Shown here: piece after piece, positions 1 to 6,739 of the stretch | Layout: each line of letters opens with the position of its first letter | Numbering within the stretch: position 1 is the stretch's first letter | IMG/VR virus record: IMGVR_UViG_3300037264_002542 | Location: 1-22,890 of that record | DNA length: 22,890 bases | From: a virus | Direction: 5' to 3' (one strand) | Notes under the pieces: model-generated | What the model was told of the DNA's origin: nothing | What the model saw: the letters and a program-made list of their open reading frames with translations, nothing else | The model's database searches: none | Position numbers and translations under genes: made by a program

Positions 1-993
1 ACGTGGCAATCAAACGCATCGGTTTGGATTAGGGAGGGATTTCAACCTGTATTTATAGATATTAATTTAAATGATTTTTGTTTAGATTATACTAAATTAT
101 ATGAATATTTACAATCTAATAATAAAAAAATTGCATGTGTATTTCCAACTTCGGTGATTGGATTTATCCCAGATATGAATAAATTGGCTCAAATTTGTAA
201 AGATTTTAATGTTTGTCTTAAATTTGATAATTGTGAAAGTTTAATGCCCACATATACATCATTCTATTGTAAAACAAACCCTTCTGATTCTTCATATATA
301 GCCAATATTTGTAAAGAATTTACGTGTTCAACCTCCTGTTTTGTTGCTCATCAAATAACAACTGGAACGGAAGGTGGTTTTATTTTTACTAATTCCAAAG
401 AAGAATATCAATATTATTTAATGGCCCGCGCCCACGGTTTAATTAGAAACTTACAACCCTATAAAGAGCATTTTATTTCTAACGATTGGAATTTTAATTA
501 TGATTATGAACAGTTATGTAATCCACTAGTAGAATATCAATTTGATTTTAATGTTTTATCATCTAATTATAGAGGGAGCGACGTTTCTGCATTTTGCGGC
601 TTATTAGATTTTAAAAGAATTCATAGAAATAAATCTCACAGAATAAAAATATATAATTTATTTAAAAATAATTTAGATAAGTTAAGATACTATTTACCAC
701 AAAATAGAGATGGATATGAAGATGTTCCATTTTGTTTACCAATTATAGTTCGCGGAGAACATAGAGAAGAAAGACTACGAAAAGTAAAAGATTATTTAGA
801 CACACAAAAAATTGAAAAACGACCCTTTATATCAGGTAACATGTTACGTCAAAATAATTATCAACAATATGGTAACTATAAAGACTATGAAAATGCGGAA
901 ATATTAAATAATTTTGGTATTTACATTGGCCTGAATTCTAAAGTCACGGAAAAACAAGTTCTAAAATTAGTGGAAATCCTTAATAAAATTTAA
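1..993 (+). CDS. PLP-dependent sugar 3-dehydrase, ColD/RfbH type (5' partial)
   Basis: The frame is open from base 1, so the N-terminus lies outside the window; 330 residues are visible. It belongs to the DegT/DnrJ/EryC1/StrS aminotransferase fold family. Visible family marks are the start TWQSNASVWIREGFQPVFID, an Asp in KFDNCESL (about residue 76) in the place that contacts the PLP ring nitrogen, and the block STSCFVAHQITTGTEGG. In ordinary aminotransferases this block holds the Schiff-base lysine. Here it is His (about residue 117) in an AHQIT context, as in the 3-dehydrases ColD and RfbH (AHHIT), which use PLP or PMP without a lysine to remove the C3 hydroxyl of a 4-keto-6-deoxy sugar. The nearby GDP-mannose dehydratase gene supports a GDP-linked substrate (inference). 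The fold is confident; exact substrate is not. A GTG at 154 is internal, not the start. Confidence 0.8.
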   Translation, partial: TWQSNASVWIREGFQPVFIDINLNDFCLDYTKLYEYLQSNNKKIACVFPTSVIGFIPDMNKLAQICKDFNVCLKFDNCESLMPTYTSFYCKTNPSDSSYIANICKEFTCSTSCFVAHQITTGTEGGFIFTNSKEEYQYYLMARAHGLIRNLQPYKEHFISNDWNFNYDYEQLCNPLVEYQFDFNVLSSNYRGSDVSAFCGLLDFKRIHRNKSHRIKIYNLFKNNLDKLRYYLPQNRDGYEDVPFCLPIIVRGEHREERLRKVKDYLDTQKIEKRPFISGNMLRQNNYQQYGNYKDYENAEILNNFGIYIGLNSKVTEKQVLKLVEILNKI

Positions 994-1003
994 TATCATA
1001 GAT

Positions 1004-1363
1004 ATGCTAATAGACATTGAACCCGGTCAGGCTTTTGATATGTTGGCAATTATCAATATTAAAGTGAATGAATCTCATGGGTTATTAAAAGAAAAAAATA
1101 TTGCAAATTTTGAATCTCTTGCGACCCAAATAAAAAGGGAGATTGGGGAATTGAAATTTAATCAAGTATTTGAAAGTCCCGAATATGAGGAGTTGTATCA
1201 AAGTAATTTAGATACATTTAATTTGGTTACATTGGCCCAAAAAGACGACGGATTAGCTGGCCGTGTAGACCAGAAAAATTTTGATCGTTATGTTAAAAAA
1301 TCAATTTTACAGAAGAAATATTTTTACAAGGAGATTAAAGAAATAAAAATAGGATACAATTAA
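1004..1363 (+). CDS. Small protein of a nucleotide-sugar cluster, possibly DUF6165-like
   Basis: A 119-residue soluble protein starting at ATG, 10 bases after the dehydrase gene. It has no signal peptide or membrane segment. The N-terminus (IDIEPGQAFDMLAIINIKVN) resembles, from memory, the start of DUF6165 proteins (an acidic strand, a short turn and a helix with ILEIK-like residues), which occur near glycan and sugar-nucleotide genes. The rest is helical and charged. No catalytic motif is apparent. Its place between the dehydrase and Gmd genes suggests a shared sugar-modification operon. The family assignment is tentative and no function is claimed. Confidence 0.6.
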   Translation: MLIDIEPGQAFDMLAIINIKVNESHGLLKEKNIANFESLATQIKREIGELKFNQVFESPEYEELYQSNLDTFNLVTLAQKDDGLAGRVDQKNFDRYVKKSILQKKYFYKEIKEIKIGYN

Positions 1364-1375
1364 CGTGTAATTATT

Positions 1376-1564
1376 GTGGAAGAAGATGTAAATCTGGATA
1401 GATTCAAGTTTCGGCTTGAACCACAGTTTAACTATGCTCCCAAAGAAGATATTACAATTTTTGAACTTGCCCAATTAATAGTCATTTTACAACATAATGA
1501 TGGTTTTGAAATTGATGAATTGTCAGAAGATTTGAAGAGACATTTTAGACAAATAGATGAATAA
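1376..1564 (+). CDS. Small acidic hypothetical protein
   Basis: A 62-residue acidic protein (many Glu and Asp, e.g. EIDELSEDLKRHF) beginning at GTG; no ATG is available in frame. Its last codons overlap the ATG of the Gmd gene in an ATGAATAA junction (1557-1564), the same type of coupling seen across this operon, which supports it being translated. I do not recognise the family. No cysteine motif, membrane helix or signal peptide is visible. Confidence 0.55.
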   Translation: MEEDVNLDRFKFRLEPQFNYAPKEDITIFELAQLIVILQHNDGFEIDELSEDLKRHFRQIDE

Positions 1565-2609
1565 TAAGATTGCATGGATTTCGGGTGTAGGGATGGATTC
1601 AAAAACCTTAACCCACATCCTGTTATCTAAAAATTATAAAGTAATTCTTTCCCATAGAAGAAATACCGTTCTTGATACCTTACGGGTTCGTCAATTATTT
1701 ATTGATGACTTAATTAAATACCCAGAATCTTCATTAGAATTTGTTTATATGGATATTACAGATCAAACATCTGTAGAGGAAGCCGTCCTAGAAATTTTAA
1801 AAACAAATAATAAAATTGATGAGCTATATCATTTGGCTGGATTTACCCATGTGGGGGATAGTTTCAAAAATCCTATGTTATCCGTTATTACCAATGGTCA
1901 TAGTGCATATTTTATTCTAGAAGCATTAAGAAAGCATTCTAAAAGTACTAGATTTTATTTTGCGAATACTTCAGAATGTTTCGGGGGCGACCCAAAAAAT
2001 TGTCCATTCCAAGAAAATTCGCCCCAAGAATTACGAAGTCCTTATTCATTGGGAAAAAATTTAGGAGCCAATATAACAAAATATTTTCGTCAAACGTACG
2101 GCATGTATGCTTGTTTTGGATGGCTTTTCAATCATTCCAACATTTATCGTCACGATTCCTTCTATTTTATGAAGACTATTCGTGCCGCTGCTAAGATTTC
2201 ATTAGGAAAACAAAATGAATTAAAATTGGGTAGTCTTGATTTTTATAGAGACGAACATCTTTCAGACTTTGGGTGCGAAGTAATGTGGAAGATGCTAAAC
2301 AATAAGAAGGGGCCAATTAATTATGTGGTTGGTAACGGAAAATGTAATCATGGAGAGGAATATTTGGATTTGGCCTTTAATTATTTCAATTTAGATTGGA
2401 AAAAGTATGTTAAATTAGACGAATCATTTTTGCGACCCAATGAAGTAATAAAATTACAAGCAGATGCTACCAAAGCTATTGAAGATTTAGATTGGAAGCC
2501 TAATCGAATAACGTTAAAAGAACATGTTGACTTGGTATCAGATTATGTTTATAAACAAGAAACTGGAAAAAAATTAGATAGAATTAATCCATTTGAATTA
2601 TTCCCTTAA
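1557..2609 (+). CDS. gmd: GDP-mannose 4,6-dehydratase-like extended SDR
   Basis: A 350-residue extended short-chain dehydrogenase/reductase. GDP-mannose 4,6-dehydratases convert GDP-mannose to GDP-4-keto-6-deoxymannose using bound NADP(H). Family marks: ELYHLAGFTHVGDSFKNP (typically IYHLAAQSFVGDSFENP), FANTSECFGG giving the Ser/Thr and Glu140, and SPYSLGK with catalytic Tyr163 and Lys167. They continue with YGMYACFGWLFNH and LGSLDFYRDEHLSDFGCEVMWKML, which match the Gmd-specific ILFNH and [20 protein letters not shown] regions. Oddity: the N-terminal dinucleotide loop is SGVGMDSKT where family members usually have a loop like TGVTGQDGS, so the GxxGxxG spacing is altered and one residue is missing. 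Length is close to the family norm. It overlaps the preceding gene by 8 bases. Its product is the known substrate type of ColD-like enzymes such as the one encoded at 1-993. Confidence 0.85.
   Translation: MNNKIAWISGVGMDSKTLTHILLSKNYKVILSHRRNTVLDTLRVRQLFIDDLIKYPESSLEFVYMDITDQTSVEEAVLEILKTNNKIDELYHLAGFTHVGDSFKNPMLSVITNGHSAYFILEALRKHSKSTRFYFANTSECFGGDPKNCPFQENSPQELRSPYSLGKNLGANITKYFRQTYGMYACFGWLFNHSNIYRHDSFYFMKTIRAAAKISLGKQNELKLGSLDFYRDEHLSDFGCEVMWKMLNNKKGPINYVVGNGKCNHGEEYLDLAFNYFNLDWKKYVKLDESFLRPNEVIKLQADATKAIEDLDWKPNRITLKEHVDLVSDYVYKQETGKKLDRINPFELFP
2527..2555 (+). promoter_or_regulatory. Sigma70-like promoter inside the 3' end of gmd
   Basis: TTGACT, then a 17-base spacer, then TATAAA. It lies within the gmd coding sequence and ends 37 bases before the TTG start at 2593. 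The same -10-to-start distance (38-39 bases) is seen for the two clearer promoters at 20955 and 21544. Found by eye; a chance match in AT-rich sequence cannot be excluded. Confidence 0.45.
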
Positions 2610-2775
2610 TATTATAAAAAATCCCTTTAACCCCCTAAAGAAAAGACTTGCAAAAAAAATCAAAGAGTGGTATATTAATTTCCAATATTGGTGGTATGAC
2701 ATAGAATCCACATCAAATATTGTTAAAGATGAATGCCACGAACACAAATGTAGATGCGGAAAAAATAGAGAATAA
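2593..2775 (+). CDS. Small basic protein with a Cys/His tail (uncertain)
   Basis: A 60-residue frame that starts at TTG inside the last codons of gmd and overlaps the next gene by 47 bases. The protein is basic in its first half (NPLKKRLAKKIKEW), aromatic in the middle (YINFQYWWYD) and ends in CHEHKCRCGKNRE, a cluster of two His and Cys residues that could bind a metal. It fills the otherwise empty 119-base gap between gmd and the next gene. A promoter-like sequence ends 37 bases upstream. No ATG is present, and the family is not recognised. Confidence 0.4.
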   Translation: MNYSLNIIKNPFNPLKKRLAKKIKEWYINFQYWWYDIESTSNIVKDECHEHKCRCGKNRE

Positions 2776-3145
2776 TCCTTTAATTGGGCCGGTTCAGAAA
2801 TCTTTTACAGATAAGGTTTCTATTTTAATTAATTTATTTATTAAACCAGAAATTAAAGAAAATAAATCACTAGATAAAAAAGAATTTATTGCCGCCGCCC
2901 GCCTCATAAAGAAATATCCCGATTTTGATTTCTTTTATGATCTTCCTGAATTAACGAACAAATTTAATAGCCTTTTTGGCTTATTAAGTAAGAAATGGAT
3001 TAATTTAGATGTTAAATATAAACAGTTTTTACTTGACAAAATTAAAAATCCAGAGTATATTTTATCTGACACTCCACTTATAAAAATTGAAGTAGAAAAA
3101 AGAAAAGCTCAATCAGTAATGGAATTTTTAAATGAGAAAGATTAA
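2729..3145 (+). CDS. Hypothetical protein, helical
   Basis: A 138-residue protein from ATG 2729; a TTG nine bases upstream is in frame but less likely. The composition is charged and predicted mainly helical (KEFIAAARLIKKYPDFDFFYDLPELTNKFNSLF), with no signal peptide, membrane segment or recognised motif. The block FDFFYDLPEL followed by LFGLLSKKW is its most distinctive stretch. It directly precedes the DNA ligase gene, and its 3' end contains a promoter-like sequence for that gene. Function unknown. Confidence 0.75.
   Translation: MNATNTNVDAEKIENNPLIGPVQKSFTDKVSILINLFIKPEIKENKSLDKKEFIAAARLIKKYPDFDFFYDLPELTNKFNSLFGLLSKKWINLDVKYKQFLLDKIKNPEYILSDTPLIKIEVEKRKAQSVMEFLNEKD
3033..3061 (+). promoter_or_regulatory. 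Sigma70-like promoter before the ligase gene
   Basis: TTGACA, 17-base spacer, TATATT, located inside the end of the preceding gene. It shares the string CTTGACAAA with the promoters at 20955 (CTTGACAAA) and 21544 (CTTGACAAA). It would drive the ligase gene with a leader of roughly 75 bases. Seen by eye only. Confidence 0.55.
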
Positions 3146-3146
3146 A

Positions 3147-4262
3147 ATGAATAAAACATATCCCATTCTCTATAGTCGTGATTCCAAAGGTAAAATTAGA
3201 ATTTGGGAAATGGAGCAAAATAATGAAAGGTATAGGACAATTTCTGGATTGGAGGATGGGGAGAAAGTAACTAGTGAGTGGAGTATTGCGACCGCTAAAA
3301 ATACTGGAAAATCTAATGAAACATCTGACATAGAACAGGCTACTGCTGAAATTGAATATAAATATAAAAAACAATTGAAATCTGATTATTTTGAAGATAT
3401 TAAAGATATAGACCAAATAAGATTTATTCAACCGATGCTTGCCAAGGGATTTTTAGATAGGTTGGACAAAATAGTATATCCAGTTATCGTAGATATTAAA
3501 TATAATGGTGGACGAATCATCACTCAAAAATCTGGACAATTCAGCCGGAAGGGAGAGAAATATCAAAGCGTGCCACATTTATATGAATCTGTAGAATTCT
3601 TATTTAAAAAACATGCCACTTTATTTTTAGACGGGGAAGGATATAATCATGACTACCGATTTAAATTAAATGAGATAATGAAACTGTTAAGAAAAACAGT
3701 TCACATTACAAATGATGATTTAAGAGATAGTAAAAACAGGATACAATATTATGTTTATGATGGTTATGGGTGGGACAATATAAATAAAGAAACAAAACAA
3801 TTTGAAAGGCGAGCGGCTTTAATTAAATTATTAAAAGATATTCCTTATATTATTCCGGTTAAAGGTAAGATAGCAGAAAATGAAAAAGATGTTTGGAAAA
3901 TTTATGAAGAATATACCAGTGAAGGATATGAGGGAGCAATTGTAAGGCTGGATGAACCTTATCAACATAAAAGAAGTTCTGCTTTATTAAAATTAAAACC
4001 AGAAAATGATTCAGAAGGAATTATCCAAGATATTTTAGAGGGTGAAGGAAATTGGTCAAAAACTGGAAAGGTTATTGTATTAAAATGGAAGGATAAGATA
4101 TTTAACGCAACTTTTAAAGGGACTTATGAAGAAGCAGCCCAATTCTTAAAAGATAAAAATAAATGGGTTAATAAAGAAGTGACATTTCTCTATAATGGAT
4201 TAACTGGATTGGGTGTTCCAAATTTTGCTAGAGTAGATATAAATAATTGTATAAAAAAATAA
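3147..4262 (+). CDS. ATP-dependent DNA ligase with N-terminal WGR-like domain
   Basis: A 371-residue nick-sealing ligase of the nucleotidyltransferase superfamily. The N-terminal 60 residues (LYSRDSKGKIRIWEMEQ, then YRTISG and VTSEW) form the small WGR-like domain common on phage ligases. QPMLAKGF leads into the adenylation domain. Motif I is DIKYNGGR, with Lys118 as the probable AMP-accepting residue; the usual KxDG Asp is Asn. Later motifs are LFLDGEGY (motif III), EGYEGAIVR (motif IV) and ALLKLKP (motif V), followed by an OB-fold domain ending LTGLGVPNFARV. I chose ATG 3147, one base after the upstream stop and behind a weak GAGAAAG. An in-frame ATG at 3132 would add five residues and overlap the upstream gene. 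The family assignment is secure. Confidence 0.9.
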   Translation: MNKTYPILYSRDSKGKIRIWEMEQNNERYRTISGLEDGEKVTSEWSIATAKNTGKSNETSDIEQATAEIEYKYKKQLKSDYFEDIKDIDQIRFIQPMLAKGFLDRLDKIVYPVIVDIKYNGGRIITQKSGQFSRKGEKYQSVPHLYESVEFLFKKHATLFLDGEGYNHDYRFKLNEIMKLLRKTVHITNDDLRDSKNRIQYYVYDGYGWDNINKETKQFERRAALIKLLKDIPYIIPVKGKIAENEKDVWKIYEEYTSEGYEGAIVRLDEPYQHKRSSALLKLKPENDSEGIIQDILEGEGNWSKTGKVIVLKWKDKIFNATFKGTYEEAAQFLKDKNKWVNKEVTFLYNGLTGLGVPNFARVDINNCIKK

Positions 4263-4266
4263 AAAT

Positions 4267-4476
4267 ATGAAACTAATAAGAAAAATAAAATTAGAAAATA
4301 CTAATGGTGGTCATAATAAAGAATGGATTGGAGAATTATATGATAACCATGATGTCATTACAAGATGGGGGAAAATTGATTCTCTTTTGCAGTCAAAATT
4401 ATTTCCCGGAATGGGAGAAGAATTTTTAAATAAAAAAGAGTCAGAAAAACTTAAAAAGGGTTACGAACCAGTATAA
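4267..4476 (+). CDS. Stand-alone WGR-domain mini-protein
   Basis: A 69-residue protein that is essentially one WGR domain. Visible marks are the strand pair around KEWIGELYDNHDVIT, the signature TRWGKI, then SKLFPGMGEEFLNKKESEKLKKGYEPV, matching the usual end of the domain (a helix and a KKGY strand). WGR domains bind nucleic acid in PARPs, ligases and phage proteins. It sits four bases after the ligase gene, whose own N-terminus has a related domain, so it may act with ligase or bind nicked DNA (inference). The start ATG has an A-rich leader, AAAAATAAAAATATG, and no Shine-Dalgarno sequence. Confidence 0.8.
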   Translation: MKLIRKIKLENTNGGHNKEWIGELYDNHDVITRWGKIDSLLQSKLFPGMGEEFLNKKESEKLKKGYEPV

Positions 4477-4490
4477 ATAAAAATAAAATT

Positions 4491-5639
4491 ATGGGAAGAC
4501 CACCAAAAAATAAAGAAGAAATAGATCAAACAAATAAAAAAGATGAACTTCAAGAAGTGTTAAAAGAAGTTCTAAGTAAAAATGGTCATTTTAATGACAT
4601 TGTGCCTAAAAACTATAGAGTATCAACGGGAAGTTTAAATTTAGACCTAGAAACTGGGGGACTTCAACCTTCAATTATTCGATGTTCGGGCATGGCGGAA
4701 GCTGGAAAAACTTCGTTTTCCTTAAATATTGTAAAGAATTTTCTTGGTGACATGGCAAGAAAAAGACGTGCAATTTATTTTCTATCGGATAAAGAATTGA
4801 GCGAGGGATTGGTTAATCGTTGCGGTGTGAAGTTTGTTGAAGATATGGACGATTGGACAGATGGAACCTGTTTTATTATTAGAACAAATGAATACGAAAC
4901 AGTTTGTAATACAATTAGAAAAGCTATCACAAAAAAAGGAAATTCTGATACGGAAATTGTTTTTGTATTAGATTCTATGGATAATTTTGCTCCTAAAGCT
5001 GCTTTTGAGGTAGATTTTGGGGAATCGTTTCAAAAGGGCGGCACATCTGCTATTACTGCTCATTTTTTTAGATGTTTTAATATTTTATTGCCAAGATTGG
5101 GTCATTTAGTAATAATGATTTCACAATATAGAGATTCCGTCCACATTGGTAAGGGAGCGCCAATCATTAAGCAAACTAGTTCTTCTGGTGGCCGTGCTCT
5201 AGAACACGGTGTTATATGGGCTTTTGAATTCCAAATAGCTATGAATTCAAAAGAAGACATGTTTTGGGACGGTGAACCATTTAAAGGAAAGAAAATAGGT
5301 CATAATTGTATTATCCAGTTTAAAAAAAGTACCAATGAAAAAACTGGCACAAAAGTAAAATATCCCATTATTTATGGTAGAACTGATGGGAAATCAATCT
5401 GGGTGGAGAGGGAAATTGTTGACCAATTATTAATTTGGAACATGATAAAGGGTAAGGGAGCTTGGTATACTTGGTCTGATAATATTCATAAGGAATTACT
5501 AGCGATTGAAAAAGAAACTCCATTACAAATTCAGGGAGAGGATAATATAGTAAAATGGTTAGAGGAAAAACCTCAAGTTTCAGACTTTTTGTATAAAAAA
5601 TTAAAGGATGTTTTGTCTAATGAAAGTAACCCGGCTTAA
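4491..5639 (+). CDS. RecA-like recombinase
   Basis: A 382-residue RecA/RadA-superfamily ATPase, expected to coat ssDNA and drive strand exchange. Walker A is GMAEAGKTS (residues 67-75) and Walker B is VFVLD (157-161). YRVSTGSLNLDLETGG, just before Walker A, is the standard RecA lead-in, where the specificity loop is introduced as a STGSLxLDxxLGGG-like block. MISQYR and SSGGRALEH resemble the post-Walker B and loop 2 regions of RecA. The first 35 residues are a charged tail. The size is close to bacterial RecA (about 350), and the sequence is diverged as in phage UvsX-like proteins. It starts at ATG with an AT-rich leader lacking a Shine-Dalgarno sequence, and its end overlaps the next gene by 20 bases. 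Confidence 0.85.
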   Translation: MGRPPKNKEEIDQTNKKDELQEVLKEVLSKNGHFNDIVPKNYRVSTGSLNLDLETGGLQPSIIRCSGMAEAGKTSFSLNIVKNFLGDMARKRRAIYFLSDKELSEGLVNRCGVKFVEDMDDWTDGTCFIIRTNEYETVCNTIRKAITKKGNSDTEIVFVLDSMDNFAPKAAFEVDFGESFQKGGTSAITAHFFRCFNILLPRLGHLVIMISQYRDSVHIGKGAPIIKQTSSSGGRALEHGVIWAFEFQIAMNSKEDMFWDGEPFKGKKIGHNCIIQFKKSTNEKTGTKVKYPIIYGRTDGKSIWVEREIVDQLLIWNMIKGKGAWYTWSDNIHKELLAIEKETPLQIQGEDNIVKWLEEKPQVSDFLYKKLKDVLSNESNPA

Positions 5640-6042
5640 TTCGGATAAACTTGTTACTTTAAATATAAGAAAATATTTGATTGATTGGGAAAACGATGGA
5701 AATAGTTCTTTAGAAGTTAGATTTAGAGATTTGATATATCTCTATTGGAGAAATAGTATTATTTTATTTCAACCCACTATTCCCGGAAGTTTATTAAAAT
5801 TAGATTATTTAAACGTAAACAAGAGATTATGTGTGGAATTGGACGGCCCACAACATAACAAATTTAATAAATTCTTCCATAATAATAGTCGTAATATTTA
5901 TCTAGCCGCAATTAAAAATGATATGAAGAAGGAGAAATGGCTAGAAAGAAATAAAATTACTCTCCTTAGATTAAATGAACATGATCTTGATTATTTTTCT
6001 CCAAAATATATTGAGAATAGTTATGGGATAAATATTATATGA
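5620..6042 (+). CDS. PD-(D/E)XK-type endonuclease, DUF559/Vsr-like
   Basis: A 140-residue protein whose second half has the small endonuclease pattern LKLDYLNVNKRLCVELDGPQ, then AIKNDMKKEKWLERNKITLLRL. An Asp in LKLDYL, Glu-x-Asp in CVELDG, a conserved His after GPQ and the D..K..WLERN..LLRL tail are typical of DUF559 and Vsr-like nucleases, which cut DNA with metal ions. The N-terminal half shows an SLEVRFRDLIYLYW helix, also usual in that family. I use ATG 5620, which has AAAGG 13 bases upstream; an ATG at 5608 is also possible. It is coupled to the recombinase gene (20-base overlap) and to the next gene (ATGA), suggesting a recombination or repair role. Exact substrate unknown. Confidence 0.7.
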   Translation: MKVTRLNSDKLVTLNIRKYLIDWENDGNSSLEVRFRDLIYLYWRNSIILFQPTIPGSLLKLDYLNVNKRLCVELDGPQHNKFNKFFHNNSRNIYLAAIKNDMKKEKWLERNKITLLRLNEHDLDYFSPKYIENSYGINII

Positions 6043-6305
6043 ACAAAAGAAACTTCCTCAAACTCTCAATCTTAGCCGCCCTATCATTTTTCGCGCCCAA
6101 AATATATGCTCAATCAGGATATTTTAATACTTATCGAATCGTTGCCCAAAATAAAAATTACTCAAAAGCAGAATTTGAAATAAAAGGTTTGCAAAATTTG
6201 AAAACCGGAGATAGAATATACATAGGACGAAAAGACTATGGAACAAAATTTACAACAGACGAAAAAGAAGATGTATATGAGATTAGGGAGATTAAAAAAT
6301 TATAA
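6039..6305 (+). CDS. Small exported protein with signal peptide
   Basis: An 88-residue protein with a textbook Sec signal peptide: basic MNKRNFLK, a hydrophobic stretch LSILAALSFFA and a probable cleavage after IYA (before QSGYF). The mature part, about 62 residues, is rich in beta-type sequence (YRIVAQNKNYSKAEFEI, DRIYIGRKDYGTKF) with no cysteines. It is probably periplasmic or surface-exposed. No LxxC lipobox is present. It is odd within a replication module; its ATG overlaps the nuclease stop (ATGA). No family is recognised. Confidence 0.75.
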   Translation: MNKRNFLKLSILAALSFFAPKIYAQSGYFNTYRIVAQNKNYSKAEFEIKGLQNLKTGDRIYIGRKDYGTKFTTDEKEDVYEIREIKKL

Positions 6306-6331
6306 AATCAACAAAAGAAATAATTAAAATA

Positions 6332-6739
6332 ATGAATTTAGAACTACAAGAAAAATTATTTAAAAAATATCCAAAGATATTTAAGATGAATAAACCAATA
6401 AGTTCTCCATCTCTCGCAAGTTCCCCCTTTGATTGTTGGGGTATTGAAGTTAATGATGGTTGGTATGATTTAATAGATAATACTGCGTCCAAAATTCAAA
6501 AAATATTAGATAAAGATGATAAATCTTTTTTTAATACAGAACAATTGAAAGAAAAATTTTCACTAATTCGGTGGTACTATTCTTCAGACGAAACAAATTA
6601 TAATAAATTTAGAAAAATTATAGACAATGCTGAGGAAGAATCTTCTAAAATTTGTGAAAATTGCGGAACAAAAGAAAATGTGTCTCAAAATAAAAAAGGA
6701 TATATTATTACCTTGTGTTTAGATTGTAGAAACAAATGA
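6332..6739 (+). CDS. Phage hypothetical protein with C-terminal zinc ribbon
   Basis: A 135-residue protein. The N-terminal part has ELQEKLFKKYPKIF, then FDCWGIEVNDGWYDLID, a pattern I recognise as recurring in small phage proteins of unknown function. The C-terminal CENCGTKENVSQNKKGY followed by TLCLDC supplies two CxxC pairs, consistent with a zinc ribbon. It may bind nucleic acid or another protein (inference). Its last bases overlap the helicase start (ATGA, 6736-6739), so the two are probably translationally coupled. There is no signal peptide or membrane helix. Confidence 0.75.
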   Translation: MNLELQEKLFKKYPKIFKMNKPISSPSLASSPFDCWGIEVNDGWYDLIDNTASKIQKILDKDDKSFFNTEQLKEKFSLIRWYYSSDETNYNKFRKIIDNAEEESSKICENCGTKENVSQNKKGYIITLCLDCRNK

